A stretch of DNA of 64,000 nucleotides from JAKOWB01 sp038363005 (GTDB taxonomy: Bacteria; Pseudomonadota; Alphaproteobacteria; Kiloniellales; JACOMY01), in the NCBI GenBank assembly GCA_038363005.1, contig JBBQBI010000003.1, positions 231,928 through 295,927 of the forward strand, written 5' to 3'. Position 1 is the first letter of the stretch; every line of letters begins with the position of its first letter. Of this stretch, positions 11,097-18,043 are shown piece after piece. The position numbers and the translations under genes are program-made. Below the pieces are notes generated by a model that had not been told where the DNA came from, ran no database searches, and worked only from the letters and a program-made list of their open reading frames with translations.

Positions 11097-11564
11097 ATGT
11101 CGGCAGACCAGGATCAGCGATTCGGCAGTCCGCTCGCCATCTGGGCGGCGCGGGCCGGACTGATCTTCTGCGCCGGTGCGGCGCTTTGGCGCGCCGCGCT
11201 CTATGTCTTCTCGACGGCGGGTGGCGTCGCGCTCGAGGTACCCGAGGCCTCGCTGACCTTCATGCCGATTCCCGACGCCATTTTCACCATCGTCTTCCTG
11301 GTGCTGGCGGTGACGGTGGGTCGACCGATCAAAGAGTGGTTCCTGGAGACCGGGATCATCGCCGGGTTGCTGCACGCTGCCACCCTGATCAGCTATGCCA
11401 TCATCTTTCGCGGCTGGACCGATGCCGAGGCGCTGGGGTTCGACCGCCTCTCGACCTACCTGCACGTCGTGCTGCCAGTCATCATCTGCCTCAGCTTCGC
11501 CGCTCGGCTGTGCCAGATCGCCTGGCGCCGCTGGCGTGCCGTCCGCCGCGCACGCACTGCCTGA
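11097..11564 (+). CDS. Small four-helix membrane protein, function unknown
   Basis: 155 residues. ATG 11097 has AGGGAG seven bases upstream. Four hydrophobic segments can be seen (about residues 20-37, 55-72, 82-100 and 120-138), and the C-terminus is strongly basic (RRWRAVRRARTA). I do not recognise a family. It lies divergent to the GT39 gene and about 100 bp before the LptF-like gene on the same strand. Confidence 0.65.
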   Translation: MSADQDQRFGSPLAIWAARAGLIFCAGAALWRAALYVFSTAGGVALEVPEASLTFMPIPDAIFTIVFLVLAVTVGRPIKEWFLETGIIAGLLHAATLISYAIIFRGWTDAEALGFDRLSTYLHVVLPVIICLSFAARLCQIAWRRWRAVRRARTA

Positions 11565-11670
11565 TCGCCAGCCGGCAGGCTGCCAGTGGCCGCCTAAGGT
11601 TTCCCCGCGCGGCAAAAGACTCTAGGCTGACGGGTCACCCCCAAGCGGTGGGTTGGGGAAGGGGCCCTAG

Positions 11671-12822
11671 GTGTCGATTCTCGATCGCTCGATCCTGCGT
11701 CAGCTGACGCTGCTTGCCGTGGCAAGCGGCTTGTCGCTGGTCCTGATCATGAGCTTCATCAAGGCGACCGGTCTGATCCTGCTGTTCGCCTCATCCGGCG
11801 GATCCTGGCGGCTGCTGGGCGAGCTGCTGCTCTTCAGCCTGCCGGACATGGCGGCGCTGCTGCTGCCGCTGCTGGCCTTTGGCACGGTCTTCTGGGTTTA
11901 CGCCCGCATGTCCGATGACCGCGAGCTGGCGGTGCTGGGGGCGGTCGGCCTCAGCCCGCTGCGCCTGGCGCGACCGGTGCTGATCTTCACTGGCGTGCTG
12001 ACCCTGCTGGCTTGGGGCATGACCTTGTGGCTGGTGCCGCTGTCCTATGGCGGCTTCAAGGACCGCGAGCATGCCATCCGCGCCGGCTTGGCCTCGGCGA
12101 TCCTGGAGCCGGCCCGGTTCAATCCGATCGGCAGCAACCTGGCGGTCTACTACGCCAGCGGCTCGCCCGAAGGCATCCTGCAGGGCGTCATCATCTACGA
12201 CGCGCGCAATCCGCGGATGAAGCAGACCATCGTCGCCGAGCGCGCCCGCATGGTGCGGGCGGAGGACGAGCTGACCTTCATCCTCGAGGCCGGCTCGCTG
12301 CAGCGCCTGCAGCGCGGCTCAAGGCAGCCGGAGATCGTGCTGTTCGGCCAGTTCACCCTGGCGGCGGACGCCACCAGCCTGGGCTATTCCAGCCGCAACG
12401 GCCGTGGCATCAACGAACGCGGCATCGACGAGCTGCTGTTCGCCGAACCGACCAACGACCGCGAGCGCGAAGAGCTGCCGCGCTTCCGCGCGCACGGCCA
12501 TCACCAATTGGCAACGCCGCTGAGCTGCATCGCCCTGGCCGGCGCGGCGCTGGCCATGGTGCTGCTGGGCGCCCCCGGCCGACGCGGCGCGCCCTGGTGG
12601 CGTTGGCCGGCGGCGCTGGCGGTTGGCGCCGGCAGCCAGTGGATCGTGCTGGCGGCGACCTCGCTGGCCGAGGGCGACAATGCCCTGCTGCCGCTGATCT
12701 GGGTCGCCGTGCTGTTGCCCGGGGCCATCAGCTGGTGGCTGCTGGCGCGGGGCCGTGTCAGGCGGCTACCGCCGGGCCGCCGACGCGCCAAGCCGATGGC
12801 GGCGCAGCGCGCCAGCGCCTAG
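11671..12822 (+). CDS. LptF/LptG-family permease
   Basis: 383 residues with GTG start (GGGGAAGGGG upstream). Membrane helices at about 12-34, 50-75 and 95-120, a periplasmic domain (about 125-275), and three C-terminal helices match YjgP/YjgQ (LptF/LptG) architecture. N-terminal ILDRSILRQLTLL and the YARMSDDRELAVLGAVGLSP segment after helix 2 are typical coupling regions for the LptB ATPase. LptF/G extract LPS from the inner membrane for transport. The usual partner gene is not adjacent, so it may be a stand-alone or paralogous copy. Its 3' end overlaps the convergent gene at 12766. Confidence 0.75.
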   Translation: MSILDRSILRQLTLLAVASGLSLVLIMSFIKATGLILLFASSGGSWRLLGELLLFSLPDMAALLLPLLAFGTVFWVYARMSDDRELAVLGAVGLSPLRLARPVLIFTGVLTLLAWGMTLWLVPLSYGGFKDREHAIRAGLASAILEPARFNPIGSNLAVYYASGSPEGILQGVIIYDARNPRMKQTIVAERARMVRAEDELTFILEAGSLQRLQRGSRQPEIVLFGQFTLAADATSLGYSSRNGRGINERGIDELLFAEPTNDREREELPRFRAHGHHQLATPLSCIALAGAALAMVLLGAPGRRGAPWWRWPAALAVGAGSQWIVLAATSLAEGDNALLPLIWVAVLLPGAISWWLLARGRVRRLPPGRRRAKPMAAQRASA

Positions 12823-13512
12823 CTGGCGCAGCGCGGCCAGCAGTACCTTCACGCCCAGCTTGCTCTGCCCAGCGTGGCGCGGCCGCATGACATAGGGCAC
12901 CTCGGCCAGGCGCGGGCGGCCGAGCGCCAGAATCAGGTCGAGCAGGATCTTGAAGCCGGCGCCGCCCAGCAGTGGCTGGGCCCGCTGGAAATCCTCGCGG
13001 CGCAGCGCGAAGTAGCCGCTCATCGGATCGGCCAGCCGCACGCCCAGTGACAGGCGGGTCGCCAGCGTGGCGCCGCGGCTCAGCAGCCAGCGATGCGGCG
13101 TCAACCCAACGCCTGTGCCGCCACCCTTGACGTAGCGGCTGCCCACAGCGATCTCGGCGCCGGCGTCGAGCGCCGCCAGCAGGCGCGGTAGGATCATCAG
13201 GTCGTGCTGCAGGTCGGCGTCGCAGACCGCCAGCACTCGGGCCCGGCTGGTTTCCATCGCGGCGATGCAGGCGGCTGACAGGCTGGCACTGCGCGGCAGC
13301 GGCAGCAGGCGCACCGGCTGGCCGGCTGCCGCCAGCGCCGCCACGGCGGCCGGCGTGCCGTCATCCGACGCGCTGTCGGCGAACAGGATCTCCCAGCGTC
13401 GTCCGGCCAGCGCCGCCGCGACCTCCGCGGTCAGCGGCGCGATGTTGCCCACCTCGTTCAAGGTGGGAACGATCAGCGAGATGTCGGGCGGGGCAGACTC
13501 GGTGGCGGCCAT
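12766..13512 (-). CDS. Polyprenyl-phosphate glycosyltransferase (DPM1-like GT2)
   Basis: 248 residues. GT2 motifs are SLIVPTLNEVGNI, ADSASDDGT, the catalytic DADLQHD, GSRYVKGGG, DPMSGYFALRR and GFKILLD, the pattern of dolichyl- or undecaprenyl-phosphate mannosyl/glucosyltransferases. No C-terminal membrane helices follow, so it is the soluble type. Its likely product, a polyprenyl-P-sugar, is the donor needed by the GT39-like enzymes on either side (9313 and 13638). The 3' end overlaps the LptF-like gene by 57 bp in opposite orientation. Confidence 0.85.
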   Translation of the reverse strand: MAATESAPPDISLIVPTLNEVGNIAPLTAEVAAALAGRRWEILFADSASDDGTPAAVAALAAAGQPVRLLPLPRSASLSAACIAAMETSRARVLAVCDADLQHDLMILPRLLAALDAGAEIAVGSRYVKGGGTGVGLTPHRWLLSRGATLATRLSLGVRLADPMSGYFALRREDFQRAQPLLGGAGFKILLDLILALGRPRLAEVPYVMRPRHAGQSKLGVKVLLAALRQLGAGALRRHRLGASAARR

Positions 13513-13637
13513 GCGCGCGGCACTCTAGGGAAGCGACCGGTGGCGGACAACCGGAGCCTGCGGTCAGGTGCCCGCCACGGTCCCTGCGTCGCAGAAGCCG
13601 GATTGCGTGCCACGCGGCGCCTTGGCATAAGCCCGGC

Positions 13638-15176
13638 ATGCCGAATGACGTTTCAGCGACCGGCGAAGCCGCCACCTGGCGTCGCGCCTTGTTGTGGCTG
13701 CTTCTCGCCGGGGCGCTGGCGCGGTTGCTGCTCGGCTGGCTGCTGCCCTGGACCTATGGCGAGTCCTACTATCTGGCGTCATCGCGGCAGCTGGCGCTGT
13801 CCTGGTATGACCAGCCGCCGCTCAGCCTGTGGCTGATCGCCGCGACGCGCTGGTTGCTGGGCGAAACGCCGCTGCTGCTGCGCCTGCCGGCGATCCTGCT
13901 GTTCGCGCTCACCACCTGGCTGCTGGCGCGCTGGAGCAGCGCTGCCTTCGGCCCGCGCGCTGGTTTCCTGGCGGCCCTGCTGCTGAATCTCTCGGCGGTT
14001 TTCGGTTTCAGCGCCGGCCTGCTGGTGCAGCCCGACGGGCTGTTCTTCCTGCTCTGGCTGCTGTCGGCCTGGGCCCTGTGGCAAGCCTTCGCGGCGGCGC
14101 CGACGGAGGCCTGGCGGCGCTGGCTGCTGGCCGGCCTGCTGCTTGGCCTTTGCCTGCTCTGCAAGTACCCGGCGGTGCTGCTGGCGGCCGGCGCGCTGAT
14201 CTATCTGCTCAGCCAGCCGAGCGCGCGGCGCTGGCTGCGCCATCCGGCGCCCTATGCCGCGGCGCTGCTGGCGGTGGCGCTGCAGGCGCCACCGCTGCTG
14301 TGGAACGCGCAGCACGACTGGATCTCCTTCGCCTTCCAGGGCGGCCGGGCAGAGCAGCAGGGCGCGCTCGACTGGCTGCGCTTCCTCGGCGCCATCGCCG
14401 GCCAGGCCGCCTGGGTGCTGCCGTGGATCTGGCTGCCGCTGGTCTGGGCCTTCGCGCTGGCCCTGAAGGGTGGGCGTCGCCAGCCCCTCGACTGGTATCT
14501 CGCCTGCCTGGCGCTGCCGACCCTGCTGCTCTTCACCCTGGTGGCGCTGTGGTCGCCGATCGGCCGCCACTTCCACTGGCAGGCGCCGGGCTACCTGCTG
14601 CTGCTGCCACTAGCGGGGCGGCTGCTCGACCGTGCGCTGGCGCGCCGGCCGCGCTGGGGTCGTGGCTGGCTCTATGGCAGCCTGGGGGCCAGCCTGCTGG
14701 CCTTCCTGCTGGTCGGCGGGCACCTGGTCAGCGGCTGGTTCACCCCGCTGCTGCCGCCGAACTGGGCGCGGGAGGACGACACGCGTGAGGCCATCGACTG
14801 GACCCCGCTGGCCGAGGTGCTGGCGGCCGAGGGCCTGCTTGGACAGCCGAACCTCATCCTGGTCACCAGCCGTTGGCACCAGAGCGGCAAGCTGGACGCC
14901 GCGGTCGAGGGTAAATTGCCGGTGCTCTGCCTGTGCCAGGACCCGCGCAACCTGGCCTTTGGCCGCGACCAGGGACTCTACCGTGGCGCCGACGCCATCA
15001 TCGTCGGCAGCGCGGAGTTCCTGCGCGATCCGGTCTGGCTCTATGGCCGCTACTTCGCGTCGATCGAGCCCTGGCGCGAGGTGGTGCTGGGCCGTGGTGG
15101 CCGGGCGGAGATCCGCATGCAGCTGTGGCGCGCCCGCGGCTTCACCGGGACTTATCCCATGCCCTACGGGCCATAA
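13638..15176 (+). CDS. GT39-like membrane glycosyltransferase
   Basis: 512 residues, about ten helices rich in Leu/Ala/Trp. The first periplasmic loop has PWTYGESYYLASSRQLALSW followed by YDQPPLSLWLIAA, where E (YGES) stands in the catalytic acidic position of PMT_2 enzymes and YDQPPL is the usual second motif. It is divergent from the DPM1-like gene across 125 bp and lies 53 bp upstream of gnnB in the same direction. It probably moves a sugar from polyprenyl phosphate to LPS or another envelope acceptor; the substrate is unknown. Confidence 0.8.
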   Translation: MPNDVSATGEAATWRRALLWLLLAGALARLLLGWLLPWTYGESYYLASSRQLALSWYDQPPLSLWLIAATRWLLGETPLLLRLPAILLFALTTWLLARWSSAAFGPRAGFLAALLLNLSAVFGFSAGLLVQPDGLFFLLWLLSAWALWQAFAAAPTEAWRRWLLAGLLLGLCLLCKYPAVLLAAGALIYLLSQPSARRWLRHPAPYAAALLAVALQAPPLLWNAQHDWISFAFQGGRAEQQGALDWLRFLGAIAGQAAWVLPWIWLPLVWAFALALKGGRRQPLDWYLACLALPTLLLFTLVALWSPIGRHFHWQAPGYLLLLPLAGRLLDRALARRPRWGRGWLYGSLGASLLAFLLVGGHLVSGWFTPLLPPNWAREDDTREAIDWTPLAEVLAAEGLLGQPNLILVTSRWHQSGKLDAAVEGKLPVLCLCQDPRNLAFGRDQGLYRGADAIIVGSAEFLRDPVWLYGRYFASIEPWREVVLGRGGRAEIRMQLWRARGFTGTYPMPYGP

Positions 15177-15229
15177 TCTTGCCAAGACCGGGCCAAGGCG
15201 CTAACGCTAGCGACGCTTCGGGGGAATGA

Positions 15230-16363
15230 TTGAACATTCAGAACACCTTGCCGCCGGTTCCCGTGATCGACCTGCAGGCGCAGCGCGCGCGGCTGGAACC
15301 GGGAATCAGCGAGGCCATCCTGCGGGTGCTGGCGCACGGTCGCTTCGTGCTGGGGCCCGAGGTCGAGGCGCTGGAACAGCAACTGGGCGACTGGAGCGGC
15401 GCGCACTGCATCACCTGCGGCAACGGCACCGACGCGCTTGAGCTGGCGCTCTGGGCGCTGGATGTCGGCATCGGCGACGCGGTGATCATGCCGGCCTTCA
15501 CCTTCGCCGCCACCGCGGAAGCCGCGGTGAAGCGTGGCGCCACGCCGATCTTCGCCGATGTCGAGGCAGAGGGCTTCAACCTCAGCCCGGCCAGCGTCGA
15601 GGCGGCGCTGGCCTTCGCCAAGCGCAGCAGCCTGAAGCCCAAGGCGGTGATCGCCGTCGACCTCTTCGGCCTGCCCTGCGACTACGCCGCGCTGGCGCCT
15701 ATCGCCGGGGCCTATGGCGCCACGGTGATTGCCGATGCGGCGCAGTCCTTCGGCGCGACGCAGGACAACCAGCCGGTCGGCCGCCTGGCGCCGCTCAGCG
15801 CCACCAGCTTCTATCCCTCCAAGCCGCTCGGCTGCTACGGCGACGGCGGCGCGGTCTTCGCCACCGATGCGGCGCTTGCCGCGCGGCTGCGCCTGCTGGC
15901 GCGCCATGGCCAGGGACCCGGCCGCTACAATCACGTCACCCTGGGCATGAATTCGCGGCTGGATTCCATGCAGGCGGCGGTGCTGCTGGCCAAGCTGACG
16001 GTGCTGGCGGCCGAGCTCCCGGCGCGCGACGCCCGTGCCCGGCGCTATGACGAGGCCTTCCGTGGCCTGCTGCCGCTGCCGCCGCGTCCAGCCAACGCCA
16101 CCTCGGCCTGGGCCTGCTACACCATCCGCCATCCGGAGCGCGACCGCCTGGCCAGCCGCCTGGCGGCGGCCGGCATCCAGACGGCGGTGCACTATCCCCG
16201 GCCGCTGAACCAGCAGCCGGCCTTCGCCGGCCGGCCGGTGGTGCCGGGCGGCGTGCCGGTTTCCGAGCGACTGGCCGCCGAGGTACTGAGCCTGCCGATC
16301 TGCGCCTACCTCGGCGAGGCAGCGCAGGAGCGTGTCATCGCCCAGGTGCTGGACGCGATCTAG
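15230..16363 (+). CDS. gnnB: DegT/DnrJ/EryC1 aminotransferase, probable GnnB (UDP-GlcNAc3N synthase)
   Basis: 377 residues, full-length fold-I PLP enzyme. Visible are CGNGTDALELAL (phosphate binding), DAAQSFGA with the PLP aspartate, and FYPSKPLGCYGDGG holding the Schiff-base lysine. The frame opens with TTG 15230 just after GGGGGA; the next starts would remove the conserved PVIDLQAQ segment. With the GnnA-like dehydrogenase at 877 it would make UDP-GlcNAc3N, giving lipid A with extra amide-linked chains. Many DegT enzymes act on other keto sugars, so the role depends on that pairing. The 3' end overlaps the convergent soeC-like gene by 4 bp. Confidence 0.75.
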   Translation: MNIQNTLPPVPVIDLQAQRARLEPGISEAILRVLAHGRFVLGPEVEALEQQLGDWSGAHCITCGNGTDALELALWALDVGIGDAVIMPAFTFAATAEAAVKRGATPIFADVEAEGFNLSPASVEAALAFAKRSSLKPKAVIAVDLFGLPCDYAALAPIAGAYGATVIADAAQSFGATQDNQPVGRLAPLSATSFYPSKPLGCYGDGGAVFATDAALAARLRLLARHGQGPGRYNHVTLGMNSRLDSMQAAVLLAKLTVLAAELPARDARARRYDEAFRGLLPLPPRPANATSAWACYTIRHPERDRLASRLAAAGIQTAVHYPRPLNQQPAFAGRPVVPGGVPVSERLAAEVLSLPICAYLGEAAQERVIAQVLDAI

Positions 16364-17298
16364 GCCTGCCGGCCGTAATACAGCACCACCGTGTGCGTGG
16401 CCTCGGCGAAGAACAGCCAGCGCTCCACCAGCGTGCCGAGCAAGGCGCCCAACGCCGCCAGCAGCGCCAGCGGCAGGTCCCACCAGCCGCTGTCGCTCGC
16501 CAACAACAGCACCAGCGCCAATAGCGGCAGCAGCAGCCCGGCGATGGCGGCCAGCTTGCGCAGCTTGCCGGCATGCTTGCGTGCCACCTGGTAGCCCATC
16601 TCGCGCAGCAGGTAGTTCTCTTCGGTGTGTGGCGGCTCCAGCAGCCGCACCTTGCCCAGTCCGCCGAGGCCGGTCGCGCTTTCCGGCGTGGCGATGGCGC
16701 GGCCGCCGTCGATGTCGCGCCAGTAGCGCAGCTTGATCACCCAGGCGGCGGTGGTGGCCAGGGCGGCGACGAAGGCGCTTTCGTGCGCGCGCAGGCCCCA
16801 GGCGGTCTGCAGCGCCACCAGCAGGCAGCCGCCGGTGGCCAGCGCGTAGAGCAGATAGAGCAGTGGTACCAGCGGGTGGTGCCACTGGCGGATGGTCTTC
16901 AGCGAGGCATAGATCATCGCGGTGCAGTAAACCGTCGCCGCCGCCAGCAGGGCCAGCGGCACCGCGGCGGCCAGCCATATGCGCCCTTCCAGCACCCAGC
17001 CCCAGGCCAAGGCCAGCGCCGGCAAGAAGGTCACCAGCGCCAGCAGGCCCTCGCGCGACAGCCACGAGGAACGCCACTGGCTGACAGCGCGCCAGGCGCG
17101 CTCCGGATGGCCTAGGTGCAGGGTGGAGCAGAGCAGCCCGGCGGCGACCAGGCCGAGGGCGAGACCCAGGCCCAGCACGCCCAGCCAGGGATCGGCCGGC
17201 AGCAGCTCCAGCCCGGCGCCCAGCGCCAGCAGGAACAGCAGGCCATAGCCGGCGCCGGACAAGGTGGTGAAGGCGATGATCGACTTGGCGGGATGCAT
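16360..17298 (-). CDS. soeC: DmsC-family membrane anchor, probable sulfite dehydrogenase subunit SoeC
   Basis: 312 residues, about eight helices. HPAKSIIAFTTLSGAGYGLLF at the N-terminus and STLHLGHPERAWRA with QWRSSWLSREG in the first third are hallmarks of DmsC-type quinone-reactive anchors. This subunit would hold the catalytic pair on the inner membrane and pass electrons to or from quinone. It is last of three genes read from 20820 to 16360, only 1 bp after the iron-sulfur subunit. DmsC of a DMSO reductase is the alternative; the catalytic subunit favours the Soe type. Confidence 0.75.
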   Translation of the reverse strand: MHPAKSIIAFTTLSGAGYGLLFLLALGAGLELLPADPWLGVLGLGLALGLVAAGLLCSTLHLGHPERAWRAVSQWRSSWLSREGLLALVTFLPALALAWGWVLEGRIWLAAAVPLALLAAATVYCTAMIYASLKTIRQWHHPLVPLLYLLYALATGGCLLVALQTAWGLRAHESAFVAALATTAAWVIKLRYWRDIDGGRAIATPESATGLGGLGKVRLLEPPHTEENYLLREMGYQVARKHAGKLRKLAAIAGLLLPLLALVLLLASDSGWWDLPLALLAALGALLGTLVERWLFFAEATHTVVLYYGRQA

Positions 17299-17299
17299 G

Positions 17300-18043
17300 T
17301 CAGAGCGCGCTCAACATCCGATCGACCCAACCCAGCAGGCCACCTTGCGGTGCGACCGGCTCGAGCCTTGCCGGGGTCGGGCCGCAGGTCGTGGCGTCGC
17401 GCCGTGGCCGTGGCGGCAGGTATTTGTTGGTCGGGCGGTAGCCCATTTCCGGCATCAGGTCGTAGCCGCCACGCTCAGCCACCAGCAGCGACACCTCGGA
17501 GGTCGGATCACCCAGGTCGCCGAAGTGCCGCGCGTTGGCCGGGCAGGTGCGCACGCAGGCCGGCAGGCGCTCCTCTTCCGCGATGTTCTCGTTGTAGATC
17601 CGGTCGACGCAGAGCGTGCACTTCTTCATCACGTCGGTCACCGGGTCCATCTCGCGCGCGCCATAGGGGCAGGCCCAGGCGCACAGGCCGCAGCCGATGC
17701 AGCGGTCTTCATCGACCAGCACGATGCCGTCCTCGACCCGCTTGTAGCTGGCGCCGGTCGGGCAGACGGTGACGCAGGCCGGCTGCTCGCAGTGCAGGCA
17801 GGACTTGGGGAAGTGCACGACGCGCGCGGTCTCGCCCTCGCCGCACTCGAAGCCGTGCACGCGGTTCAGCCAGGCGCCGCTGGGATGCGCGCCATAGGGA
17901 TCGCTATCGGACAGTGGCGCCGCGTAGCCGCCGGCGTTCCATTCCTTGCAGTTCACCACGCAGGCCTGGCAGCCGACGCAGGTGTCGAGGTCGATCACCA
18001 GGCCCAGCTTCACGCTGCCCGGTTGGCTTGGCAGGCTGGTCAT
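17300..18043 (-). CDS. soeB: Four-cluster ferredoxin subunit, probable SoeB
   Basis: 247 residues. ATG 18043 overlaps the stop of the catalytic gene (ATGA). Four Cys groups are present: CVGCQACVVNC, CLHCEQPACVTVCP, CIGCGLCAWACP and CTLC with later C-x-x-x-C (CVRTCP). That is the DmsB/PsrB pattern of four [4Fe-4S] clusters relaying electrons between the Mo subunit and the membrane anchor. There is no signal peptide and no twin-arginine motif, consistent with a cytoplasmic catalytic face as in SoeABC. Confidence 0.82.
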   Translation of the reverse strand: MTSLPSQPGSVKLGLVIDLDTCVGCQACVVNCKEWNAGGYAAPLSDSDPYGAHPSGAWLNRVHGFECGEGETARVVHFPKSCLHCEQPACVTVCPTGASYKRVEDGIVLVDEDRCIGCGLCAWACPYGAREMDPVTDVMKKCTLCVDRIYNENIAEEERLPACVRTCPANARHFGDLGDPTSEVSLLVAERGGYDLMPEMGYRPTNKYLPPRPRRDATTCGPTPARLEPVAPQGGLLGWVDRMLSAL

